Shown here: positions 21,413 to 34,674 of the stretch, piece after piece
Numbering within the stretch: the stretch's first letter is position 1
Layout: each line of letters opens with the position of its first letter
NCBI GenBank assembly: GCA_002104905.1
Contig: MCFE01000253.1
Location: 49,596 to 113,595, forward strand
Direction: 5' to 3'
Length of the DNA stretch: 64,000 nt
DNA from: Basidiobolus meristosporus CBS 931.73
Lineage: Eukaryota; Basidiobolomycota; Basidiobolomycetes; Basidiobolales; Basidiobolaceae
Program-made: the position numbers and the translations under genes
The notes under the pieces: generated by a model
The model's input: the letters and a program-made list of their open reading frames with translations, nothing else
Database searches by the model: none
Told to the model about the DNA's origin: nothing

Positions 21413-22014
21413 GCGCTGCTTTGTCACTTCAGCCAATCAACCAGGCATGGTGCGGCCAAATGATGATCATGATACAAGCAACGTTGTCAAAATCATCAAC
21501 ATAAATAGCCAGGTTGCCAAATGCAGCAGCAATGGTCGACAAATACAGATCAATTCAGTTATGTTGTCAACCCTAACCGAATCATTCAAACACGCGATCG
21601 AGATCTTTCTGATTACGGGTAGAAGTTACTGATCCTCCACCACTCCCCCAGAATGTCACAATCAACAAATCTCATTCACCGCTTCCATGCACTGCTCATT
21701 CCATTTCTCATTGCAAACAAGGGGTTGTGAGCCTCTCGCAATGAACACCTATCGATATCACGTGACCGAAATGGCTCCTTCCAGATTTAACCAGCTCATC
21801 TTCGTCAGCGAAAGAACTCCGCGGTGAGTTGACGTCAATGAGCCATCATAGCGTTGGGAATGCACCGGCCCATGGGATGGTAGGGAAAGATGAGCCCATC
21901 TCGGCTTTTTATTTTACAAGAATGCCAAAAGTTGCATGATCACGGCTGCATACCAACGATATTAAGAGATTAGCGAAACGACCTAAGGATGATTTGTTTA
22001 TACACGTTTGTGGT
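21413..22014. other. Intergenic, no gene seen
   Basis: The upstream region of the phosphatase gene and the 3' flank of TAF1. AT-rich, with only short chance open frames. Confidence 0.45.
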
Positions 22015-25000
22015 CTATTTTTTTGGTGGCTGAGGTGAGTCTAAGGAGTCCTCCACATCAGATTCATCACTCCGCTTGCGTTTGGAGTTGAAGATGCCAG
22101 ATCGCATGTTATCCGATACTCTAGAAATGCAAGGTTAAGAATCATCTTGATAAATGTGATGTGAGTTTGATCGACCGACTTTTGTATGACATGCTTTGGT
22201 ATAGAGATTCTGGTTCCTTCCACTCGGATACTTGGCTCATCATCTTGGATAAGGTCATTCTGGTCTCCAATGGGAATGGGCGTGCTAACGCCAGAGTTGT
22301 TAGCACTGTTATACTTCGGGCATTTCTTGTTCGTTTTCATGTGCCCAAGTTGACCACAGTTACCACAGCGCCGCTTGAGGATGAAGTTTAGTGAGCGTTA
22401 CGGAGTTCCGAGGGGTCCTTGAAAACTTACTGGTAGATTCTTTCCACTCTTGGTGGGCGTTGAAGATGATAAAATACTGTTCGACTTCAAACTAGATAAA
22501 GTAGCCTCACGAGCCTTAGCTCGGGCCAGGCGTCTTTCCTGGTTGCGTTTCAGTGTTGCCAGGTGGTCTTGAATCCTGTCAGAACAGCTTGGTTATACAC
22601 AGAGTTTGATATTTACATTCAAACGAAACACTCACCTCTTCTTCATCCGTCGATTCTTCTCTTCGTCATCAGTGGGCTCGAGCATTTCAACGCTGCGGAA
22701 GGCTTGTTAGTTGGAAGGTTGTATATAGGCCGTGTCTTTTCTCTGTACCTGGTGGTTTGCTCTTCAATTAGTTGACGCTGACGAAGATAGGCATTCATCA
22801 CAACTGGGTCCTTGACAACCTCTGATTGCCACGATGTTTCACCATTCTTATCTCTTACAAGGCGCTTGATCACCAACAGTTTGTTCTGACTGCCAACACC
22901 AGAAACCGATAGGTCGTCGTCAACAGAGCATACAGAGGGTGATCGAGAGCGTAGGTGCGATGAAGACTGCAAATCCTGACGAAGTTAAGGTAAGCTGCTG
23001 GTTAGATGATATGGATTTCGGAATAAGCTATGAAGGAGCATGTATTACATCGTCAAGGTTGTCTTCGCTGTCGTCTTCTGACAAAGAAGGCTCTTCTGTG
23101 CTACTTAAAGCTTTGAATTGCGCATTCCATATTCTGGTAATCTAGATTAAACATGTAAGCATACTCTTGTGGGTATTTGACTTGCATGGAGCAGCTTACC
23201 TCCTCTCTATAGATTTGTTGTTGCTCAGCTACATTGTAACGGTGAGCGCTTTTGGGACGGGCTTCAATCTCAGCTGATATAATTGATGATACTATGAGTG
23301 CGCTGTCGGACGGGCTAATGGGTAATCACTATTATATCTACCAAGCTTCTCTTCCGCAGATTCGCCGGCCCTTAAAAAGATGTCTTTCATAGAAACTCTA
23401 ATAAAACTAAAGCCTTCTCCTCGCCCTGTTGGATCGCCAGGACCGTACAGCTTTAGCATCGCTTTACCCTAAAGGAGGATAAACTGTAAGCCGAATACCT
23501 AAAGGTTCAGTGGCAACAATAATCACCTGAGTGGCGTAAATAAAGTTTCTGGTCGTGATCCAAGGAGCTAACTGCTCCTCGATATCAAGCTTACTCTCGG
23601 AATCCTCGTTGTTTTCCTCTTCATCGTCGGCTGATTTACCATAACCAGCATCCTGTAGATGCCTTTGGCCAACAAGCATACTCTCATATAGACAAACCAT
23701 CTCAGGGGTCACCATCTTTCTGATATCTTCTTCCGAGGGCAGCGGAACATGTGGCTTGAGCTTCCAGCAACCATTTACGTCGCCCTTTCTTTGGAATTCG
23801 GCGAATTCCTTAGTATCGAAAGGATGGGTTAGAATTCAGGAACATGTATGGAAAAATCACCACAATACGCACCTTCAGCCTCTGTCTAATTTGCCCCTCG
23901 GAGTATTCAGGAAATGCTTTGGCCAGTTTACTCACTCGCAAGACGTGTTGAGCATCCTTTTTGATAAGACGGTACGCGGCGACCTAAAATACCAAGACGT
24001 ATAAGGACCAACGCCATCCCACTACCCGAAACTGTGCTTTCGCAGCATACCTGCAATCTATTCTTGATGGTGGTGGTGATCTTACGAGAATGCGGACCGG
24101 GGACTTCCTGAACAGGGTACGTTTGCCCGACGACAAAAAGATAGGGGATTTCGCGAATATAGTACTTGGCGACGCCTCTGTACGTGTGTCTGGACATAAC
24201 GGTGAGTAAATGAGGAGTGCAAAGTAGAGCCATCGGCCAACCAACCTTATCAATAGAAAATCGCTTTCGCGTGCAGGTTGCTTAAATAATGGTGCACGCA
24301 TCAAGTTGTTGTAAAGGGTCTGAACTGTTTGTCCTGGCTCGACGTTACCGAAGTTCATGAAGGGAGATGCATCAGCAACATCTAGAATAAATGGATCTCC
24401 AATGTCCAGCTACTAGGGTTAGGCTAGTCGGGTAAAGTATCGATCGGCCCAAAGTTTACCTGAGGTACTTCTTCGTCGTCATTATCTCTTTTACGATAGT
24501 AATTGATGAGAAGACTTCCCATTCCAATGTTTTGGATGATTGACGGGTATTCCTCCTAGTCAAAATGTAAGTGGTGAATCTCCGGCGGAAAAATGCCCCC
24601 TACGTACCGAAAACTCCAACAGGATGTAATTCGAGCGATCTTTCAAACTGAGGTCTTTAGAACTACGAATAGTTTCACTAAACTCTTTCTTGGACTTTTT
24701 CTTTTTTCCACTCCTAACTCGTGACACTGTCAACAAAACATTGTGGGGGAATTGCGCCGAGGGACGGTGAAACGAACGGAGGTCTCCCTTCGTTAACTTT
24801 GATTTGAACTATCCGATCGCATTAGTCAAACATTCTGGCATATTGCTTGTTCATTCTTACTTACAAATGGTGATTGTAGCTTCAAGGCTGGCAAAGAATG
24901 CTGCACATTTAGTTGTCCGAATGTTTGTCTCACTCTTCGCTTTTTCAGAGCTTCGTAATACCGATCGTTTGATAAATTGAATTTGTCCACGGCTGCCTTG

Positions 25001-26681
25001 CTCTTCGGGTCGAGCCTGGGTGCCTCTACTTGGATAATCGCTTTCTTGGAGGTCTTTTTGGTTTTTTTCGCGCCTTCATTGATCAGAGTATTAGTATTGT
25101 GAATCTACGCTTCAGAAATTGGTAGCGGGCTTACTTTTCTGCTCGTGGTGAGATGACTTGTGCACGTCTAAGTTCGAAGTGGTATCGAAGAGCATATTCG
25201 TGTCGTTTAGGTCCAAGATTAGCTTAGTACAAGGGACAAAGGGCTCTTCAGGATCCCATATTATCGACTCGGTCCAGTCCCCATCTTCTACATCATAGTT
25301 GCGAAAAGAAAACACGTCGTTCAAAAGGCCTGCTTCCTTCTATGGCGGTGAATCATGAGAATGGTGTTGCATAATTGGCATGATGCGGGAATGCTCACCT
25401 GTGTTTGTGTGTCTGTGCTAGGCTCAAGTTCGACACTAATTGAAGAGCTTAGCTTGATGATTCTCATAAATCCAATAAACCCAATTGAGCGCTACCTTTC
25501 GTCGTCTTCATCTGAGGCCCATACTATTTTGTCTTCCCAGGAATCAAGCACTACGGAGTGATACATTTCAGGGACTTTGAAGTCGGCTTTCAGTGCCTCT
25601 GCTTTACTCTTTGATCCAGATCAGAAAATGCCGCTGGCAGCCGATGGTGTGCACAAATTCAGGTACCTGTATTTCCTCCGCTGCTTCCTCTGATTCAGGC
25701 AAAGGGGTGATTGAGGAAGTTTTCTCCGTAGCACTGATGCTGAAGTCGCCGAAGGATTCACGAAGCTGCTGTAGCCCATTGACGGTAATTTCGTTTTTCA
25801 GCGGTGCTTCGAATAACTCTTGATCGTCAGTTGTATATGATAGCTCTTGGGGCAAAGGCGCGGTAACTGCTAGAACACAATGAATATACACTTCGAAAAA
25901 CGCGTGCTTTTGATGGCCAGTTGGAATTCTTACTCTTCTTAGGCTTGTAGTACCGCTTGGGTATTTTGATGGCAAATAGCTCTGAGAATTTCAAGATCTT
26001 GTCTTTTTCGAAAGCAGGATATAGCACCTTGACATCTATAGGTGGTTGCTCAACTTCGGTAGGTTTGGATTGCTTCATTAGTTCCGAAGGCGCAATGGTT
26101 GACATTGCGGGCTCTTGTGTCATCTGGATCTCGGCCAGTGAGATGGTTTGTTTGTTTTCCACGTTGGAGTTGTCCGCGTCGTAATCATCATCGAGATCAC
26201 TACTCACGTTTGAAAACCGAGACAGTTTGCGTAAATTCCCGTCGCCAGAGTCCACGGCTTTCATGCCGCGTTGGAAATATTTATTAGAAAACATCTGATC
26301 GTCCGCGGGCTCATTAATATCCGAGTAATCATCAGCGGGCTCGTTAAAATCTGAGTAATCAACAGCATCCTCGACATGCTTTACTTGATCTGTGGAATCT
26401 TCTACATCAGTCACGTCCGCCTCCGATGCAACCTCACTTTTATCATATCCATCCTCTTGATCAAGGCCAAGCGAGCTGACTGAAAAAAACTGATCTAATA
26501 GACGGCTATCTCCATCCTCGGCAACTTTCTCTAGACTTTCTCTCAGTTCCTGGCATTCAAAGAAACGATCAAAACATATTCGTAAAACTTCTCAAAAGCG
26601 TATAGTAACCTTATCTAAATCAGTATTGTCGAGATGACCCTTTTCATCAATGTTTCCAAATAGATAGCCAGCGAAAGACAT
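22015..26681 (-). CDS. TAF1: TFIID subunit TAF1
   Basis: The largest TFIID subunit and scaffold, acting at RNA polymerase II promoters. ATG at 26681, TAG at 22017-22015, with many introns. The N-terminus (SFAGYLFGNIDEKGHLDNT) resembles the TBP-binding TAND segment and is followed by a long acidic region. The central DUF3591 part includes VLLTVSRVR, SNYILLEFSEEYPSIIQNIG, LLINYYRKRDNDDEEVPQLD, SPFMNFGNVEPGQTVQTLYN and the YYIREIPYLFVVGQTYPVQE block. Near the C-terminus a zinc knuckle reads CGNCGQLGHMKTNKKCP, the TAF1-specific CCHC motif, followed by a Lys/Asp-rich tail ending SPQPPKK. No bromodomain is visible, as in other fungal TAF1 proteins. Exon order is consistent across the span and I saw no inactivating change. 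Confidence 0.92.
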
Positions 26682-27169
26682 CGCCACTCTCTAAGTAAAC
26701 TGTGGAAGAAAAGTGAATAACAAAAAATGCAAGCGCACAAGCTCTGTGACTAGTTCTTAAATATATTCCTGAGCTACAAGACCAACTCGAGGCAGGAACG
26801 CGCATAGGGTTAGTAAATTTTTGTTGATTAAATTGGTCAACATTCATTGGTGATGATCTACTAGCGAATGTCTGATGATAATGCTTTTGTTGCCGAGTGT
26901 GAGTAAGCTATTGGTCAGAAACACCGGCAAACATACAACAATGTTGGATTTCCTGCGGAGCGTAGAGTTTATTCACCCAGTGGTCTGCCCGTCTCCCCGG
27001 GAATCACGAGGAGTGGTCAGAAAGGTCAGTTAAATTACAACTCTAGGGAATGTCAATCAAGAGAAGAAAATCACTGAAATTTGGGATAAATAGGGTACTT
27101 CGTCAACATACAGAGCATTCACCCAAAGGAAAATCGAGTGCAGCCACAATTACTCTCTGTGGTGTCAGG
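26682..27169. other. TAF1-MCM9 interval, possible small gene
   Basis: This is the TAF1 promoter side and the MCM9 3' flank. On the plus strand an ATG at 26869 opens a short frame (MSDDNAFVAE), followed by an open stretch (about 26930-27010, NNVGFPAERRVYSPSGLPVS) and a second one near 27110-27170. I could not find splice sites joining them convincingly and recognise no family, so a small spliced gene is possible but unproven. Confidence 0.25.
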
Positions 27170-30100
27170 CTACGAAGTCTTCCTCCGCTTCGAGTGACTG
27201 CCACTAAACAGTAGATCATGGTCAGAATCATCTTCGATTTCTAACTCAAAAAGATTATCGTCGGGGTCAGCAGTTTGATTTCGTGGTGGAGTTGGGGGCC
27301 ATTCTGCGCTGTTCAGAGTAGCAAACTCTTCCTCTGCTGGATGTTCGGGTGATTCGGATGTTGGTGTAGGTTGACGTGGGAAAAGAGGGGGTTTCTGAGT
27401 GTTGGGGCCTTGATGGTTTTCAGTCGTGTCGTCTTGGCTGTGTTGTTGACTTGCGATTTCGGGACTAGAAATCAGGTGATTCAAGCCCAATCGCCTCAAG
27501 ATCACTTTTTCTGTGGTTGAACCAAAGTTTGAACGAGCCCTAATCGTAACAACTAGAGTACACAATACCTTGTTTGAAATATTCCTCCTCCGGGTCTTTG
27601 GGGAATGCAGCATGGAGTGTACTCGTTGGCCCTAGCAACGCTGAGCTTTGCATGGAGGCCTCTAGCAAGGTCACAACTACAACTGCATCCATAATCGTCA
27701 CTTGGTCTGAAGAGCGTAAGCGTGCATGTGCTTGAGAAAGACGGATTAAACTTTCAAGCAATCGGATGGTTGTCCGAGCCGCATTACGCGAATCGGTTTG
27801 TCTTTGCATCTGGTAGTAACGTGATAGAACCAGCTCACTCTCTGGCGTTAGTTTAGGCTGGAATGAAGACTTGACATATTGTATATAGGCCTGCAGCTTC
27901 TCTAGATTCCAGAGACTTCCTTGATAAGTACTATGTATGACTTTCTCTTCTGTTTCTGTTTCCAGGATGAACGAAGACACAAGCCTAAATGATGGACTAC
28001 AGCATTAGCATTCCTCCTGTTGCACGCTTCCAACTAGACTTGACATACCGATCCCACTCGTCATTTTGCGAATCGAGTAGCACCAATACCAAATCAAACC
28101 GCGACAGAAGTGGGCTGGCAAGTGCAACGTTAATCGATATGCTTTGTTCTGGATCGTATTTTCCCTTCGGATTGGTAGCTGCCAACACAGAGCAACGGGT
28201 ATTGAGTTTACACACGATACCGGCTTTAGCAATGGAGATGGCTTGTTGCTCCATTGCTGTTTTTTCATTGTTCGTTAGACAGCGCAGCAAGAATAGGCAT
28301 CTATGTTATCTACCTTCGTGAATGGCAGTTTTGTCGTGCTCTCTAATGCTTCCAAACTCATCAATACAACACAGTCCACGGTCAGCTAAAACCAATGCAC
28401 CGGCTTCCAACTGCCACTCTCCGCCATCCTGTCCAAATTCTAAGTCTTTATGTTTTCCAGCTACAGACGACATTTAACTTACTCTAACTGCAGTCACCGT
28501 CAGCCCAGCGCTTACATGGTTGAAATATAAACGATAAGTTGGTTGGCTTTGGAGTAAGAGACAGCGAGTTCTATGCTTTTACCTGCTTGAACCAATTCCA
28601 GTAGTAAGAATTGACCGAGGCACTAATTTAGCAGCATACTTTAAGAACTGGGATTTCCCCGTTCCCGGGTCGCCGACAAGTAATAAATGAGATTCACCGC
28701 GAACTTTCAGACCAGATTTATCCACTTTTTGAACGCCCCCAATCAAGACGAGCATCACAGCTAATTTCACGACGTAGAGGCCAAACACTTGTGGGCAGAA
28801 GCTTGCTAGAATATTATTTCTTTCAGGATGTGACATCGCATGTTAGAGCTAGACCGACAATCGATGAGGTCTGGTGACTGATATACCTTCCTATAGAAGC
28901 AGGTCTTAGTATCGATCGCTTTCTGAACTCGCACCTTGAATGCACTCTTAGCTGCCCGTACCTGTCATCGGTTTTTCATCATGCACGCTCCAATACGCTT
29001 CGAACTCTGCTTTCAACTCATCTGTTACTCCGACTCCTACACGCTGCTCATTATGAATGAATACATGGTTGGCAAAGAGAATAAGCTCGATATCGCATCT
29101 CTCATTGCTAATCATATGTTTCCAACGACGCATGACTATCCCACTAGATCGGAAGAACCGGTGTTGGTAATAAGATATGCTGTCAATGCTCGCAAAACAA
29201 CTCATACGTTATCGTCACATCATCGCCAGATTTTGCTAGGTCTACGAGGTCATCTTTCAGGACTACAACCATGGACTTTGGAATGTAATATACGAGTTAA
29301 AGATTCTTGTTTGTTGGGTCGAACGAATTCTGGAAGGAATAAAAAGGATATAGATCCGATAGCAAGCTTATTCACTTGCTCTTGAATCTTGATCTCTTGA
29401 TAATCCTGGCATGATTCAGGCATGTCGCCTAAACAACTGAAAATCAGTATGCAAATAAACACCAATGCAAATGTAATATGAGGCTGTTGCGACAAAACCC
29501 CCCAACATACCAGCCTGTAGGGATACGGTGTTGAACTTTGTAGAGTTACAAACGATGCCCTCGGAGGGGGCCATACATTTCAAAGGTTTTGGCACCGTGT
29601 TGAACTGCTCTACATCGGATTGTACCGAAAACACTTTTTTACATTTACCACACTCATACTGCCTCTCACTCTCTAACATTTTCGTTATCCCCGTCCTAGT
29701 ATTCCCTATTAATTTAGCGCTACAATGTCGAAGTAATGTTGGTGCACTTGCCTAATTACTGTTCCAGAGATAGACAATAACCGTCCAATATCCTCCGATC
29801 CCGGGATGACTGTGCGAACAAGCTCAGGACAGTGAGGTAAACTAATAAAAACATTGATTAAGTAGGATGCCTTTGAGTGACAAACAGCATTTCCCTTTAG
29901 CGTGGCCTCACGTTACCTCATTACTCTGGCATGACAGTTTGATTTCTGTGACATGTGGGAGCGAAGAGAGTGCGTTTTCAGGTAATATCCTTGAACGACT
30001 TGGATCGCCCGATCAAGGATAGGTATAAATACAGTCGGATTCTGGATAAGAATGTGACCCAAATCACTATTTGATTCCAATAGATCAACCATACTAGGAC

Positions 30101-30379
30101 GGCGCTTTAGTGTTTTAGTGGACGGGGTAATCTTTCTGCAAAAAATATTACTTTATGACTATAGAATAGTGAAGAGTGGTGTCTTCGGCGAACAGACAGT
30201 TCAGTATGTCGTCTTCATTACGTGCCATTAGCTCAGTTGCAAATGCAGCTAACAGATAACTCCACATAAGTATACGAGATTCAACACATCGTATCAGAAA
30301 ATGTAAAACCTTCATATTCCTCCTCAGTAGTTTTTTCATGAATTAGTTGAGATTGTGAAGGAAGCTGTATCTCTAACAT
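27170..30379 (-). CDS. MCM9: MCM9-type DNA helicase
   Basis: A member of the MCM AAA+ helicases, closest to MCM9, which acts with MCM8 in homologous recombination and mismatch repair rather than origin licensing. Order: an N-terminal helical domain ([38 protein letters not shown]), an OB fold with a CxxC...C zinc site ([26 protein letters not shown]), [20 protein letters not shown], Walker [17 protein letters not shown], the [20 protein letters not shown] loop, Walker [10 protein letters not shown], sensor 1 LAATNPKG, arginine finger LLSRFDL, then a lid region and a low-complexity basic tail (SKRRKTS). The MCM9-like Walker A and [14 protein letters not shown] wording separates it from MCM2-7. 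At least eight introns. The start is uncertain (ATG at 30379, 30339 or about 30266). Confidence 0.9.
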
Positions 30380-30851
30380 AACGTCTGTGAAGCTTAATGG
30401 CTACTTGACAATCTATTTCTTTGTAATATTGATATTGTTACAAGTGAAAGAATATGAGGGTCGAATATCACTAATACTACTTAGTTGGGTCAAGATAACT
30501 GTCACTTTGGAATCATGCACCGCAGCTCCTCACAAACAGAAGTGCCTAACCAAAAGACAAGTGATCCAATAAATAAACATCACAATTACAAGTAAAGTTA
30601 TATGTATATAAAATCAATATTTTAATCACCTAACTAAACCAACACTACTTTATGAAATGCACTAGATAAAATTAAAAAATCCACCTGGAAAATCATAAAT
30701 ACTGATGATTCTGTTTCGTGATGAGATGAAAAAGAAAAAAAAATGCTTAAGCTGTAGAGCAGCGAAAGAAAAAAATAATTAACATAATAAACGGGATTAA
30801 AATTACCAAAGCTTGGACAATTGAAGGGTCGTGAGTTATAATTTCGTAGGA
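30380..30851. other. AT-rich intergenic region
   Basis: A very AT-rich divergent promoter region between MCM9 and UTP12, with A-rich tracts near 30730-30780. No gene or RNA recognised. Confidence 0.5.
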
Positions 30852-33800
30852 ATGGTTAAAGCTTATCTTCGTTACGAACCACAAGCCGCTTTTGGTGTCA
30901 TTACCAGTTCCACCTCGAACGCAGTTTTTGATGCTGAAGGAAAATTTGCGGTCGCACCTGCTTTGGAGGATGTGATCGTATGGGACCTTAAGAAGGGTAT
31001 CCAGGTATTTTGATTCTTATATTGGGCTCAGTGAAGCGACTCTTTTTCTAACGCTTCTGTTTACCAATCTACTTTCACTCGGCCCGTAGGTTAGTAGATG
31101 GCACGATGTTGATAACAAATCTGAGGTATCCGCCATAGCCCGTAGCCCTAATGGAACTGATTACGCCGTGGGGTATGAAAATTTGCACCATTTCACGTCT
31201 TATTTCACTGTCTAAGATACCGCTCGTGGTAAATCTAGTTATTCCGACGGCTCAATTCGTATTTGGAACTTGAAAGACGGAACTCCTTCTATCACTTTTA
31301 ACGGTCATAAGGGAGAGGTGTCTGCCCTTACTTTTGACAAGTCGGGAACCAGACTAGCTTCCGGATCAAAAGATACTGATTTGATTATTTGGGATGTCGT
31401 TGGTGAAGTTGGTCTATACAGGTTTGTGAATGCAGCCAAATATCATTAACAACCAGCTAACTCACCGTGTTGTTAGATTGAAGGGTCACAAGGATATGAT
31501 TACCTCCCTGAAATTCATGACCAGAGGTGGCTCCCGTACAAACGATTCGGTCAACACCGCCGGATATTTGCTTTCTTCCTCCAAAGACACACTTGTCAAG
31601 CTATGGGACTTGGCTACCCAGCATTGTGTTGAAACCCTTGTTGCACATCGCAGTGAAGTTTGGTCTTTCGATCTCACTGAAGACCAAAAGATGTTGATCA
31701 CCGGTGGCGGTGACAACGAGCTACGTGTATGGAGAATTGACCAAGATATTCTCGATCAAGGAATCATCGAGTCATCGGAGAATGAGGTAAGCAAGGATAA
31801 GAGAGCCCCGTCTACATCAGCTATATACTCATTTACGCTGAAATAGATGAAGAAGGCATTCTCCCTCTATGGGCCTGTGTATCGCCAGAGTAAAGAGCGC
31901 GTGGTGACCATCCAAATCCACCCTTCTGGTGATCTGATGGCTTGTCAGGTAAGGCATGGTTAATGTAGGTTAAGACGTAGTGCTTTGTTAACGAATTTGC
32001 GTCAGTGTGCCGACAAAACAATCGAAATCTTCCGAATCAGATCACAAGAAGAGCTCCAAAAGAAGCTCCACCGTCGTATGAAGCGCCAGAAGGAAAAGAT
32101 GAAGAAGGCTGGTAAAACGGAAGATGAAGAGCCGGAGGTGCCAAAGATTCAAGCCTCTGACGAAGTCACCTCATACCAAACTATTCGCACTGCCGCTAAA
32201 CTTCGCTCCATTGATTTTTCGCCACAGTTCAACCTGGAGAAGAATAAGGCGGTTCACATTCTCGGTTCTCTCACAAACAACGTCCTGGAAATGTACTCAA
32301 TTACGCTTCCATCTAAGAGTAAGACAGAGACTCCTACCGAGCCATCAACTGTGTACACAGTCGACCTCCAAGGTCATCGATCTGATGTGAGAACCCTCGC
32401 ACTGAGCTCTGACGATGAGCTTTTGTGTTCCGCCTCTAGTAATCTACTTAAAATCTGGAACGTCAAAACTAATGCATGCATTCGTTCGATCGAGTGTGGG
32501 TACGCGCTTTCTGCCGCTTTCCTCCCAGGTAACCGTCATGTGGTGATTGGTACCAAGACTGGAGAGTTGGAAATCTTCGACATCAATGCATCCTCCATGA
32601 TAGAATCCATCGCTGCCCACGAGGGTGCAGTCTGGTCTATCACCATCCGCCCAGACAGAAAGGGCCTCGCAACTGGCAGTGCAGATAAGGATGTCAAGTT
32701 TTGGGACTTCGATGTTGCCGAGGATGAAGCGGAGAATGGCGTCAGACGCCGACTTACCCTGGTGCATATGAGAACCCTCAAAATGTCCGACGATGTTCTT
32801 TGCGTCCGTTACAGCCCCAACCAAAACCTGATTGCCATTTCATTGCTTGACACCACCATCAAGGTCTTCTATCACGATACTCTGAAGTTCTTCCTTTCCC
32901 TTTATGGCCACAAGCTCCCCGTTCTCTCGATGGACATTTCGTCGGATAACAATCTGTTGGTGTCCTGCTCTGCCGACAAGAATGTGAAGCTCTGGGGTCT
33001 TGATTTCGGTGATTGCCACAAATCCATCTTCGCTCATCAAGACAGCATTATGAGTGTCCAATTCGTCTGGGGAACGCATTATTTCTTCACTGCCGGTAAA
33101 GACAAGCTGGTGAAGTACTGGGACGGCGATCGATTCGAGAATATCATGAAGCTTGAGGGACATCACAGTGAGGTGTGGGCTATTGCAATTGCCAAGCATG
33201 GAAACTTTGTTGTTTCCAGTTCGCATGACCGCTCGATCCGTATCTGGGAGAAGACTGAGGAGCAATTGTTTTTGGAAGAAGAGCGTGAGAAGGAACTGGA
33301 GGAGTTGTATGACTCAACTCTTGCCAATTCTATGGAAAAAGCAAATATCGAAGATGGTGAGGATGTGGAAGAGATGGCTTCGGCTGGTAAGCAAACCATG
33401 GAGACTTTGAAGGCTGGTGAAAGAATCATGGAGGCAATTGAAATCGCCGACGAGGAGAAGGCTCAATGGAGGGTGTATGAAGAGGTAAGTCAACCCACAA
33501 GATCAGCGCCGAAATCCTATTTCTAAACCTGCTGTTTCTAGTCTCTCGCCAAGGGTGAAAGAATCCCACCACCACCACCCAATCCTCATTTGGTTGCCAT
33601 GGGTAACTTGACTCCCGACCAGTACGTCCTGCGTACTGTTGAGAAAGTCCGCTCCAGCGACCTCGACGAAGCATTGCTGGTCCTTCCATTCAAGCAAGTT
33701 ATCTCATTGTTCTCTTACCTGGACACATGGTCTGAAAAGGTACGATGCTTGTATTTTAACCCACCTTTCAGACATTTTACTTATTTTCGTATCAGAACTG

Positions 33801-34086
33801 GAACCTTCCTTTGACTTGCCGAATCCTGTTCTTCTTGCTCAAGGTCCATCACCATCAAATCGTCTCGAACCGTATCATGAGACCTATGATGGATTCTCTT
33901 CGGAAGCATTTGAGAGCCGGACTTCAAAAACAGAAGGATAACATCGGATACAACACTGCTGCCTTGAAGTACGTCCGTCGTGACTGGGAGGCCAACAACA
34001 CGGCTGACTTCTTTGACGAGGAAAAGATTGAAGAGGCTAAGGGCGAGGTGAAGAAGAGAAAATTCGTTGGCCTTAGCGCTGCTTAA
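30852..34086 (+). CDS. UTP12: U3 snoRNP protein UTP12/DIP2 (WDR3)
   Basis: A UtpB-complex subunit of the small-subunit processome in the nucleolus, needed for early 18S rRNA processing. ATG at 30852 ([17 protein letters not shown], a typical Dip2 start), TAA at 34084-34086, with about six short introns. It contains two WD40 propellers, with repeats such as [76 protein letters not shown] and [18 protein letters not shown], joined by a charged [15 protein letters not shown] linker. The C-terminal helical Utp12 domain follows ([20 protein letters not shown]). About 900 residues in total, the usual size. All parts are present and in frame after splicing. Confidence 0.95.
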
Positions 34087-34674
34087 ATCCACCTTTACAA
34101 TTTTTCACGTTCAATATTTTAATCATCCAAGCCCCGTCATCTGTCAAATATCACAGTTTTTTATAGAGAAACCATTGAACTATCTTGGTCACTACAAACA
34201 TAGAAAAAACTAAAAGGCGCCACCTTGAATTCTTCTGAACCTTCGTATGACCTATTTCCCGACATTCTATTCTTCGTTTGACTAGTGATATTCCGTGTTC
34301 TAGAAAGGTGGTCCTCTCACACTCTTTCTAGATGAGTTTAGTTGTTGCAAGCGAAGTATATTTTAATAAATAGTTTGGACTTAGTAAACCTACATTAAAT
34401 GCCTGCAATAATAGCTGGCTGGAGTGGGATCGCGACTTGGCAATCTACATTCGCGATTGCAACATCATGACGCGGTTTGTCCACCTATCCAATGGATGAG
34501 AAACGGCGCAATTATTTGATTCCCCCGATTGAAGGGGAAAAGTCAAACATTTATCACTGGATGGAGTTGCGGAATAATTCTAGATTACTCAGCCTACTTA
34601 ATAGATTCCTACAGCACATTGATTAACTTGTAGCCATTTCTTGGTAGCAGTATTTAGAATATCCTCTTGACCAT
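34087..34674. other. Intergenic, no gene seen
   Basis: The 3' flank of UTP12 and the upstream region of the F-box gene. AT-rich, with no recognisable gene. Confidence 0.45.
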
